Of a stretch of 64,000 nucleotides of DNA, positions 33,988 through 44,483 are shown in pieces. A model generated the notes under the pieces. It made no database searches. It was not told the origin of the DNA and saw only the letters and a program-made list of their open reading frames with translations. This DNA is from Scenedesmus sp. ARA3 (taxonomy: Eukaryota; Chlorophyta; Chlorophyceae; Sphaeropleales; Scenedesmaceae). Both the position numbers and the translations under genes were made by a program. Where the stretch lies: assembly GCA_004335835.1 (NCBI GenBank), contig RWJK01001277.1:20012-84011 (forward strand). The letters are read 5' to 3'. Within the stretch, counting starts at the first letter, position 1, and the number at the start of each line of letters is the position of its first letter.

Positions 33988-35230
33988 GCCCTGCTCAGCG
34001 CTGCTGCTGCCGTCCTGCAGTGCTGCTGCATCTGTTGAGGTTGTCAATGCAGAGCCTCCTCGACCTAGCCGTGCTGCAGCGTTGAGTGCTGCTGCTGCAT
34101 GGATGGGATTGAGGTGACTGCCTGCCTGCTGCACAATCTGCTGCAGCTGCTGCAGGCTGTATGCGGCCTTGATGGCACGCGTGATGTTGCGTGCCTGCAG
34201 GCGCATAGTGCACAGGATGACTGGTCAACAGCAGCGTGGCACAACAGTGTGCTGACAGCAGGGCGCTTGCAGGATATGAATTGCGGATACAAAGCAATGC
34301 AGCAGGCCGTGCTATGATCATGCCCTTTGAAGCAGCGCTGGTGCATCAGGCGGGCTGCACGCTCTGCAGCAGAGATACTGTGACTGTGTTGACGGAAGCA
34401 GCAGCTGTCGCTTTAGCTGATTGAGCAGGTTCACTGCAGTGCAGCTGAGCAGAGGCTCCTGCCATGTGTGCATCTGCGCACCTGCTCAGCTGCATCTGCT
34501 TGGCTGTCCAAATCAGCGCCTGCACGACGGTGTACAATACTCAAGGCGTTACAATGCGTTTGCAATACAGTGCGTTTGCAATACAATGAGTTTGCATTAC
34601 AGTGCGTTTGCAATACAATGAGTTTGCACTACAGTGCGTCTGCAATGAGATGAAGTAGCATTAGTTGCTTTTAGCAGACAACAAGCGGGCATGGAAGCAG
34701 GATGCAGTGCTGTGACACCCGGCAGTTGCTGCTTGATGATGGCAACACAACAGCCGGTTTCACCTAGCATTGCATAGCAGGCAAGAGGTACCTGAGTTGC
34801 TGGGGAAGCTTGTTGTGAAAGCTGCTGCTGCTGCTGAAGCAGCAAAGCCTCTGAGCTGTGTGCCAGCGCCAAGTGGGCTTAGTGCCGTCCTTTCTACTGC
34901 AAGCGGGTATGCTTGCAGCAGGTTTCTGCTTCTGCTGTTCCTGTGTTGTGCTGTCCCTGAGGTCGGATGTCGACATGCTTTTGGTGTTGCCTCCTTGAAA
35001 AGGCTTCTGCTGCTGCTCGCAGAGTGTTGGTGCCAATGCTGCTGATGCTGCTGCTGTTGGCTGAGATCACGGTGCGTTGTGGCAGCGGTCGGGGTGGCAA
35101 CAGCTGGATCTGGTGATTGAAACACAGCCGAGTGTACTGTTGACTTGCGAAACACAGCAAGGTGCTGTAGAAGTGCTAGCAATGGCTTGCTGTCAGACAG
35201 CAGTACATGCTGCAACTGCAGACTTGACAT
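31091..35230 (-). CDS. OPR-like helical-repeat protein, probably organellar
   Basis: Exons placed by splice signals and phase: 35230-34792, 34194-33097, 32900-32778, 32412-32342, 32086-32027, 31778-31665 and 31234-31091. At least one linking exon before 34194 and one between 32342 and 32086 are unresolved. The protein carries repeats of about 38-40 residues of the octotricopeptide type: ISTLAYALATAG, SIVKVLWAHAKLG, ALANTLWAVSELQ, AVANSLLALGRLA, DVSTAMSACGKLG and ACSRLRFKDEQLMADIM. Green algae have many such proteins, which bind specific chloroplast or mitochondrial RNAs. The first exon is Ser/Arg/His-rich, starts MSSLQLQHVLLSDSKPLLAL, lacks acidic runs and looks like an organelle transit peptide. 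There is a poly-Ala run at 33951-33986 and a poly-Gln run at 33337-33362. No C-terminal RAP domain was seen. It is divergent from NAXD, 280 bp away. Confidence 0.72.
32901..32948. repeat. CAG/CTG run at an acceptor
   Basis: About 14 CAG triplets on the plus strand. On the transcribed minus strand they are CTG triplets ending in CTGCCACAG directly at the acceptor of the exon 32900-32778, where a polypyrimidine tract is expected. Confidence 0.85.
34551..34647. repeat. Minisatellite with a 16-17-bp unit
   Basis: Five to six imperfect tandem units alternating TTTGCAATACAGTGCG and TTTGCAATACAATGAG, in an intron of the OPR-like gene. Confidence 0.9.
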
Positions 35231-35510
35231 GCTCGCTGGTGCGTATACGATAGTTTCCGCAGGATCGTTGGTAGTGCGGTGTCCCGATGAACGGGACGCC
35301 TCTGCTGATGTGATTTGAACTGCGCTCCGCTTGGATGCCGGAACCGGTGCCCCAACGTTCCTGTCATGTCAACACGCAGTGTCACTGCGTCAGACGGACC
35401 GTCGCTGACGCTGTACTCGCCAAGACATTTCGTCACAAGCAATTATGCCGCTGTGAAGCCTGTTTGCTGCTTGTGTACAGCATGCAAGGACCTTGGCAAG
35501 CTTGTGCCTG
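35231..35510. promoter_or_regulatory. Divergent promoter region OPR-like gene / NAXD
   Basis: Only 280 bp separate the two start codons, the tightest head-to-head pair in the window. It is CG-richer than surrounding introns (many CG dinucleotides near 35230-35410). No defined box was recognised. Confidence 0.5.
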
Positions 35511-36846
35511 ATGAGCTTCTGCTTGCAGCAGTCGTGCATGGCTCTTGCCAGACATAGCACACTCTCACGCCCGTTGCAGCTAGGCCGTTCTGTTCCTAGG
35601 TCTTGCAGAGCCTTATTCGCGACAGCCAGCAAGCAGGGCAACAGCAGCACTACTGCCATGGACCTTCAAAGCAGCGTGCCACATGAACAGCTGGTGGCAG
35701 CAGTGAAAGACATCGTGCCCATCCTAGACAGTAAGTGTGCACATGAGCAGCAATCAGAAAATTTGCTGCGAGCTGAAGCAATTTCTTAAGCAATGCATGA
35801 AGTGCTGCACCGGGAGCTAGTTGTAGTAGCAGTTTGTTTGCAACTGCAGCCAGCATTGCCTGCGCTGCAGCTTGCAGGCATCCTGGAGCTCAAAGAGTGC
35901 TGGATAGTGTGCTTTGCAGCTAATTAGGTCAGCCCATGGAAGTTACTCAGCAGCTTCTAGCAGCTGCACTGTCTGCCGACTATCAAATGCCTGTGCACTT
36001 GCTGCATTGCCTGTTGTGTGCGCAATTGCCCCGCCAGGCAGCAGCTATAAAGGGCAGTCGGGAAAGGTCGGCGTGATGGGCGGCTGCAGGGAGTACACCG
36101 GGGCACCCTTCTTTGCAGCAACATCGTCACTGCGGGTGAGCTTCCACGCTTCCTATCAGGCTATACTGCATTGCGTGTTGCAATACGGCTGGTAGGCAGC
36201 AGCATTGAGTAGAGCATGTCAGTGCTGGCAGATGCTGGATTGCTGCCGCCACTGATTCAACATGTAAGGGCTAGGTGCAGCACACAGCAGCTGCAGCTGC
36301 AGCCGGGCTCAGGTGCAGGTGCTGCCACCTGTGTGTCCTGCTATTGTGCATTCTCACCGGCAGCACAGCACAGCGTGAATGCCACAGGCAGGCAACAGGC
36401 ACGCATAGCAGTGCATTAGCTGGCTTGCTAACGCTCGCGTCCGCCAACACCCTGCGCGTCTGCTGCGGCTGCTGTCGCCCCCTCCACTTGCAACACTGTA
36501 CCGCGTGATATACTCTGCTGCATTGGCCAGATGGGGTGTGACCTGGCGTACGTGTTCTGCACACCCGCAGCAGCACCTGTCATCAAGGGCTACAGCCCGG
36601 AGCTGATCGTGCTGCCTGACCTGATCGACACTGAGGAAAGCAGCAAGGTGAGTGCACAATATCTGGTGTGGCATGCACAAAAGAGATCAGCAAGGTGCGA
36701 GCGTCAAGCCTGACAGGCACGGGTGACAGCACGAACATGTGCAAGCGCACGAGTAGCAGCGCCCAGTTGCCTGCTGCAGATGTGTTGGATCTTGGTCCAC
36801 ACGCTGCGCAAGTTATCTGTGCTCTGAATTATTCGCCCCGCTGTTG

Positions 36847-36902
<56 letters not shown>

Positions 36903-38015
36903 AGTTGCTGGCTGAGGGGTCGCGCAGCGCTCTCACGGGTCTTCATCATTTGGGTGGAGATTGCTGGTCAGAGGGTGACACATACCTCACGAAACGCTTC
37001 AACGACAACATACGGCCGTGGCTGGAGCGGCTGTCAGTGCTCATCATTGGGCCAGGCCTCGGCAGTGATGCATGGGTGGGTGGCTGCAGCGGCATGAGAA
37101 TGCAGCGCTGCTGTGCCACACTAGCAGCAGGTCATGCTGTGGTGCACTCTTTTGCCGTAGTATGTTATGTATGTCCAGGGGTTGATGCACGGGTGGGGAG
37201 TTGCAGGGGCATGAGGTTGCTGCGCTATCAGCCGCTACATGTGCAAAAGTTGGCGCAGCCCATATCCTGACGCTGCTGCTCAACAAACACAATGCAAGAC
37301 AGCCTGCCTCAACTCCTGTGCCTGCTCCCCTGCTGTTGCGACACCACGCAGGTTGGCCGCTGCATGCGCGAAACGGTAGCTGCTGCTCGCGAGCTGAATT
37401 TGCCGTTGATCATAGATGGCAGCGGGCTCAACTTCGTGGCAGAGACGCCAGAGATTGTGGCGGGCTACAGCAGCTGCATCCTCACACCCAACATTGCTGA
37501 GTTTGGAAGGCTGGCCAAGGCTGTGGGGGTGGAGCTGCCGGGCAAGATTGGCGTGCATTGGCAGCAGCAGGTGCGGCATGTTGATTGAGTGGTGGCATGC
37601 TTGGGCAGCGCATGTGCCGAGCCTGGTAGGCAGGGGGCCGCCTGAAGCTGCAAATAACGAATTTGGACACCCGCCGAGTCCTGAGGACGACGGTGGGTGC
37701 GTAAGCTGTGTTGTCGTAGCGTATCTCTACGCTGCTGCTGGTTGATGCCAGCGACTCCTCAGTGCTGCTTGTAATGCGGGTACCATGTGACTCAGTGTTG
37801 CCGCTGTGCAACGCAGCAGGAGCAGGAGCAGCGGGTGCAGCGCTATTGTTCGGGTCTCACCGTTCATCAGGTCTGCTGCATTGTGGCGGCAGACACAGCC
37901 ACATGAAAACTAAGATGCTTACATGCCAAATGCAATCTCACTTTCAATAGCCTGTGCCCTGTGGGGCTCCGCTGCCATTCGGCTTATTCTATCACAGTTC
38001 CTATGCTGCCTCTGA

Positions 38016-38053
<38 letters not shown>

Positions 38054-38786
38054 AGTCGCGGGAGCTGGCAGCAGCCCTTGGGGGCCCACTGCTGCTGAGC
38101 AAGGGGCGTGAAGATGTCATCACAGACGGCACGCAGCTGCTGCTGGTGCAGGCGGATGGCTCACCGAGGCGCTGCGGGGGCCAAGGAGATGTACTGACAG
38201 GTATGTGTGTGCATGTGTGCAAGTATAGCAAGCTTTTGCAGCTTTCTAGACGGGAAGTCATGTGACAAAACATCTGTGTGCGTGCGAGGCTTGCAGTAGA
38301 TGCAGGCACAGCACAAAACACTGCGCACATGCGTATGTGATGCTGCAGTTGCGGTTGCAGGCAGGCAGCTGAGCCGAGCAGTGCTCTTGCCTCTGCAGGC
38401 GGCGTGGGCGCAGCAGTGCTCCAGCCACCCTAGCTTGTGTTTGTAAACCCTGCTAGTCCAATCCTTTACGTGTCGTCTGCTGCTTACTGCCTGCAGGCAC
38501 CACTGCAGCCTTCATCTGCTGGGCGCTGGCCCAGCGGAAGCAGCAGCAGCAGGAGCAGCAACAACAGCAGCAGGATGCAGCAGCGTCTTTGACGCCACTG
38601 ATGCTGGCTGCATACGGCGGGTGCCTGACCATGCGTGCGGCAGCAGCGCTGTCGTATAAGCAGCTAGGGCGCTCCATGCTGGCTGAAGACATGATCAAGC
38701 AGCTGGGAGACCCAGTGCTGCAACACGCTGGCCTGCTGCCTCCCGATGAATCAGAGGAAGAGCAAGCGCAGACAGCAAAGCTATGA
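35511..38786 (+). CDS. NAXD: ATP-dependent (S)-NAD(P)H-hydrate dehydratase
   Basis: Seven exons with consistent phase: 35511 (or 35538)-35730, 36037-36134, 36531-36647, 36905-37075, 37352-37570, 38056-38200 and 38497-38786, about 410 aa. The enzyme repairs damaged hydrated NADH/NADPH using ATP. Family signatures in order: [96 protein letters not shown] and the nucleotide-binding [13 protein letters not shown]. The N-terminus [20 protein letters not shown] followed by [13 protein letters not shown] is basic and Ser/Ala-rich, fitting a mitochondrial or chloroplast transit peptide. Two ATGs (35511, 35538) precede it and a third at 35658 would give the cytosolic form. A Gln-rich insert ([12 protein letters not shown]) sits in the last exon. 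The 5' edge of exon 4 is less certain because a CTG run precedes it. Confidence 0.93.
36849..36904. repeat. CTG run at an acceptor of NAXD
   Basis: About 17-18 CTG triplets ending in CTGCTGCAG at the likely acceptor of NAXD exon 4. The longest triplet run in the window. Confidence 0.9.
38022..38055. repeat. CTG run at an acceptor of NAXD
   Basis: About 11 CTG triplets ending in CTGCAG directly at the acceptor of exon 6 (38056). Confidence 0.9.
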
Positions 38787-39261
38787 CATTCGAATTGGTG
38801 AACGTGGGGCAGCAGAGGCTGAAAGACGCTTCGGTCGCGACTACCACCGATGTTCGTACGCCACTTCCAGTGTTATTCCTGGCCTGGGGTAAGGGCTTGT
38901 CAGGATGCGAAAGCTACACAGGGCAAGAGTCACAGCGCGTGGTTTGTAACAAACAAAACATATGTTAACTTGAACTCCCTTCATGCATGCACAGGCTGCC
39001 GGTTGAGTGATCAGTACCATCAAGCACCGTATCCTGGTCTTATTGTCGTGACTGCCCACAGAACTAAGGCAATAGAAGTTAAACGTGTACTTCACTAAGC
39101 TTCGGGATTGCATCCGCCCTCCAGTCACTCGCACCGCGTAGCAGGACAGGTACAGTCTGCATTTCAGACTGTGCAATATGCTCGTGCATGCAAGTAGGGT
39201 CATGCATGAATACAAAAACTAAGGTGTCTCTCATGCGTATGCACCTTGCCAATGCAGGCGC
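38787..39261. other. Intergenic region NAXD / exonuclease
   Basis: About 475 bp in tandem orientation. Expected to hold the NAXD 3' UTR and the upstream region or a 5' untranslated exon of the exonuclease gene. No other feature was seen. Confidence 0.45.
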
Positions 39262-39647
39262 ATGCTTCCTGTTGTAGCTGCATCTGCTCTTGCAAGCGGG
39301 AGCCTGCTGCTGCACAAGCACAGGCAGCAGCACCAGAGGGCTAAACCACAGCGCAGGTTCAAGCTTCACCTCACAGACAACTCAGACAAACCCTTCCAGC
39401 ACTTCAGGCGCCCAGAAGCAGCAACAGAGAGCAGCGGTGCACCAGGCAACGATGCCGAAGTGGCAGCACAGTGTGACGGACAGCAGCTGGTCACAGGACC
39501 TGACAACACAGCGCTGCCAGCATCATCTGGCAAACCTGAAGCCTCCCCATCACCTGCTGTAGCTGCTACTGCTTCTGAGCAGCGGCATCCGTATGCCAAT
39601 GAGATCCTGCAGCTGCTGGCAAACCCCAGATGCCCCAGGTTCCTCAC

Positions 39648-39679
<32 letters not shown>

Positions 39680-40206
39680 TGTGCGATGCTGCTGCTGCTG
39701 CTGCAGATCAGGCTGCACCAGCCTCTGAAACAGTAGCAGCAGCAGCGCCATGTGCAGCAGCAGCTATTGCAAATGTATTTGGCCTGCCCCCAATGCCGCC
39801 CTCCCTAGCAGACACGCCGCTGGTGTGGGTGGACACCCCCAAGCGCCTGCGCAGCATGCTGCAGCAGCTGCAGGGCGCGGCTGTGATAGGGCTCGACACG
39901 GAGCACACCGCGCACCGCAGCTACCTGGGGGTCACGTGCCTGCTGCAGCTGTCAACAGGTGAGCTGGGCCGAGGCATGCATGGATACATGCCTGCAAGCG
40001 TACACGTCTATGCATCCAACTACACATGCATGCATACTTGAGTGTCATGCAAGCGTCACATGCATCGAGCTTGAAAGTGAGGCATGCCTGATACGCAAGC
40101 TTTGCTGTTGCCCATGCTGCCGCTGCTGCTGCTGCTGCTGCCAGGCACTGCCGACTTCCTGGTGGACTGCGTGGCGCTGCACAACCGCCTCAAAACAGTA
40201 CTAAGA

Positions 40207-40245
<39 letters not shown>

Positions 40246-43200
40246 CACCACAGACTACCTGGTCGACTGCCTGGCGCTGCATGACTGCCTGGGGCTGCTG
40301 CGGCCGCTGCTGGCTGATGGAGCCGTGCTGAAGGTGCTGCATGGCGGCGCGAATGACGTGCTGTGGCTGCAGCGTGATGCACACCTGTACCTGGTCAACG
40401 TGTTCGACACGGAGAAGGCGGCACTGGTGGGTGTGTTGGTTGCTTGTCTGGCTGCTGGCTTAGTCATACTGGTCACCTCGTGGTGTACATCAATGGGTTT
40501 GGCAGCCCTGGTGGACGCAGTTGGTTTTTGCTGTGTTGCCAACGCCCTAAAGCAGTGTGCTTTTTTTAATGCAACCGTGACAATACCACTATTCTGCGCT
40601 GCATTATCGATATACCACTGTCTGTCAATGCATGCAGGTGCTGGGCAGGGAAGAGCGCAGCCTGGCCAACCTGCTGCGCCGCTACTGCGGTGTCACCCAG
40701 GACAAGGCGCACCAGACCGCAGACTGGCGGCTGCGGCCGCTGCCCCAGCCCTTGAGGCAGTATGCGCGTGGTGACGTGCACTGGCTGCCGTACCTGGCTG
40801 GGCAGCTGGTGGCTGAGCTGCAGGCGCGCTCGCCCAGCACAAATGCGGTGGGTTGCAACTACTTGTGATGATACTTGCTTTTTGTCATTTGTACTTTAAA
40901 TACTTGCGACTCATGGATTATCACGGTGATCATATGGAAAATTGATGGAGCTACCCTGGGGGTGGCGGCACCAGGTGTCGAGCTATCAGCTGAACTGTTT
41001 AAGCCATTATGCACGCACCTACAAGTATCAGCATGCAAGGAAGGAGCTCTGCTGGCATGCTCGCACACCCCTTAAAACCGCCTGTACTGATAGAACGCTG
41101 CGGGGCCTCACCTGTTTGCCTGCTTTCAGCTGTGCTCACTGATTCAACTGTTGCTGCTGCTCTGCAGGACGTGACAGCTGCCGGGCCGCTGCTGACCAGC
41201 ACCCTGCAGAAGTCCAACAGCCTGTGCCTCAAGCTCTTCCACAAGACACCCCCAGCACTGGCTGTCAGCAACTCCCTGGCAGCAGCCATGAGGCGCTACT
41301 GCCACCAGCTGCAGCAGCAGCAAGCAGCAGCTGTAGCGGCTGCCAGCAGCGAAGGCTTCAGCTCGCGGGGCAGGCTGTCCGTACCTATTGTTGCTGCTGC
41401 TGCTGTGGGCGCAGACCCACCGGCAGCAGCAGCACCAGCAGCAGCACCTGCAGCGCAGGCAAATGCTGCTGCTTGGTCTGGTCCCTCTGGCGTTGACCAG
41501 CTGCACTTGATGGCTGTTAGGAGCAGGCTGGCACAGCTGATCGCCTGGAGGGACGCAGCAGCTCGTGCAGGTGGGCTGCTTGGCTGTTCCGCTATGCCAG
41601 GCTTCTCAATGTCTGGATGGTTGATCTTCAGGTCTGAGGCGTTCATAACCTTGTAGCAGCCAGGCTCCTGATTTGCTGTAGTATTTTTTGTTCTCCAGCA
41701 GGGTCTGCTTTCTGCTGAACCAGTGACGCGTGTGCCATATGTTAGGGAACATATCCTGAGGTGTAATGTTCTTGGGTTTCACTGTGCTGCACCGCAGATG
41801 ACGAAGGCCCTCAGTACACTCTGCCAGACTCAGCCATGCTGGCCCTGGCTGACTCGCCACCAGCCACAGCACAGCAGCTGCTAACTATTGTACAGCAGCA
41901 CGTCGCCACGCTCAATGCAGCAGTGCAGCACCTGCCCTACGCCCCTCGCTGGGCTGTCTCCGCTGCAGTGCGGCGTGGCGCCAAGCAGCTGCAGCAGCTG
42001 CTGCAGGAAGCTACTGCATCAGGCTATCAGGACTCATCTTGTCAGGCCTCGCAACTCGGCCCTCGGGACGCATCTGGCTGTCAAGCTGCAGGCGTGACAG
42101 CACCAGCTGGACTGTTGGGACTGTTGGCGGGGAAGATTGAGCCGGCCTCACAGGCTGCTGCTGCTACAGGGCAGCACCAATCAGCAGCAGCAGCAGCAGC
42201 AGTGGGGCCAGCAGTGATGGTTGGTGGGCGGCTGGTGGCGGCTGGGGTGCTGCAGGGTGGTGGGCTGCCTGGGGCTGTGGGGCAGCTGCCGAGGCGGCGG
42301 CGGCGGCAGGAGGGCGAGCACCGCGCCAAGCTGATCAAGAAGTTCAGCGCGAAGACACAGGTGGGTGGGCAAGGTGCAGGGTGGCCTGTTTGAGTGGTTA
42401 TGTTGTTAGTGAGGTCCGCGAGCTCTGATGCTGCTTACAACGGGAATGTGCACAAGTTGTGATGGCACATTGTGTTGGTTGGTTGTTTGAGAGGTCGTGC
42501 AGCTCTGCACATGATTGTACAGTATGATTGTACAGTTGGTGAGGAGCAGCAGCCATCTCAGGCCATCATCATGCGCTGACAATGATGATCGCACGCGGCT
42601 GCTGCTTTGCTGCTTCTGCTGCTGCCGCCAGGTGTACGACAACTGCCGCATGCTGTCCACAACCGGCGAGCTGCTGTGCTTCTGCCAGATGCAAGCCAAT
42701 GAACTGCTGACATGCCTGCAAACTGCGGCCGCCTCATTGTTGCTGCTGCTGGTGTCGCCAGGTGTACGACAACTGCCGCATGCTGTCCACAACCGGCGAG
42801 CTGCTGTGCTTCTGCGACATGCGCAAGCTCACCTGGTACGTGGAGCGGGGGCTGGCTGAGCGGGTGCTGCGGGAGCCGCCCACCATACGGCTGCTGTTCG
42901 AGCACAAGAACTCAGACCAGCAGGTGAGACGAGAACACTAATCAGACATTCAAGACATAATGGTTATGAGTACTTTTGCATGATGAATGCCTTTGCTGTT
43001 TGAGAACAAGAATGTGGACCAGCAGGTGAGCCGCGCTGAGCAGTCCAAGCAGCGTGGTCAGTGCTACATTGGGACTGCTACAAATGCTTTGGGTTTCGTT
43101 CGCTGGAATCCAAACCAGCAAGTGAGCCGCAAGCAGCAGGCCATGCAGCATGAGACACTCTGTGTCCATGTGGCCTCTTGGGCAGCTTTTATGCCTAGTG

Positions 43201-44442
43201 TGTGATGCTTGTGCTGCAAGTTTGATCACAATGCATGTAATCGCCTTGCACACGCCTCACACTCCCTGTTGCTGCTGCTGCTGCCGCCCCAGGTGGGCCT
43301 TGACGGCTTCTACTCCACCAGCCGTGCCAACCGCTGCGTGGTGTGCGGCCAGGAGCAGCACTACCTGCGATACAGGGTGGTGCCTGCCTGCTACAGGTGC
43401 GGTGGGCTCGGCTTTTGATTAGAGCCATGTGTGTGCAGTTCAGTTAAAATTTGAACACTGTGTTGTTGTGTATACACAGCGCTGAACTTGTTTACATATG
43501 CCCTTTGTTTGTGACAACAACAAAAGCAACAATTCAGGCTACTAGCAACGAGGTCTTAGTATGGGATGACTCTGTTGCCCTTTCCTTACTGACATTGACT
43601 TCGCTGCTGCTGCTGCTGCAGGCGCTGCTTCCCTGCCCACCTGAAGAGCCACCGCAGCCACGACATTGTGCTGCTGTGCATCGACTGCCACCAGGTGTGT
43701 GTTGCTGCTGTACGTACAGCAGGTATACCTTCGCACTGACAAAGGTCAACATATGGCAAGCCCGTGTACAATCTCGCCAACAGCCGCCTATCATAGGATG
43801 ATAGAGCACTGCGCTGTCATGTCATGTTGGCAAATCAGCCCCACAACAGCAGCCCCTTGCACAACTGGAGCAGATGAGCAATGCGCTGTGGCGCTTCCTT
43901 ATAATGGCCATGTCTTGTTCATACTGCTGCAGGCTGCGCACAAGGCAGCAGAGGCAATGAAGCGGCAGATTGCTGCGCAGCATGGCATCCCCCTGAGGCC
44001 CCTGCAGGCCCTGCAGCAGCAGCAGGAGGCGCAGCAGCATTCGACCGCAGCAGCGGCTGCTGAAGGCTGTGCAGATGGCTGCAGGCCAAGTAGTGAGCAG
44101 CAGCAGGTGCACATGTCGAGCTACAAGAGTGGCGTCGCTGCGCCTGTGTCGGCTGCGCTGCTGGCACACCAGGCACGTGCTGCTGCCATCGCTTTGCTCA
44201 GGTGCGAGATGGTGGCATGTTCAATGATGTATGGCGCCAGGATGGAAATGTTGCCCATGACCAAGCACTGCCAGCATGCTGGTGTGAGCTCTAACTCGGT
44301 GCATGCAAAGTGGATCTGAAACAGCAACCATATCTTCTTACTTAGTAGTTGTCGACATGGCTGCCAGTGCAAACCTGCGTAGATTGACGCAACTGCAGGT
44401 GCCAGCTGCCGCCGCTTTTCCTGTGATGTCTGACGCTTCCAC

Positions 44443-44483
<41 letters not shown>

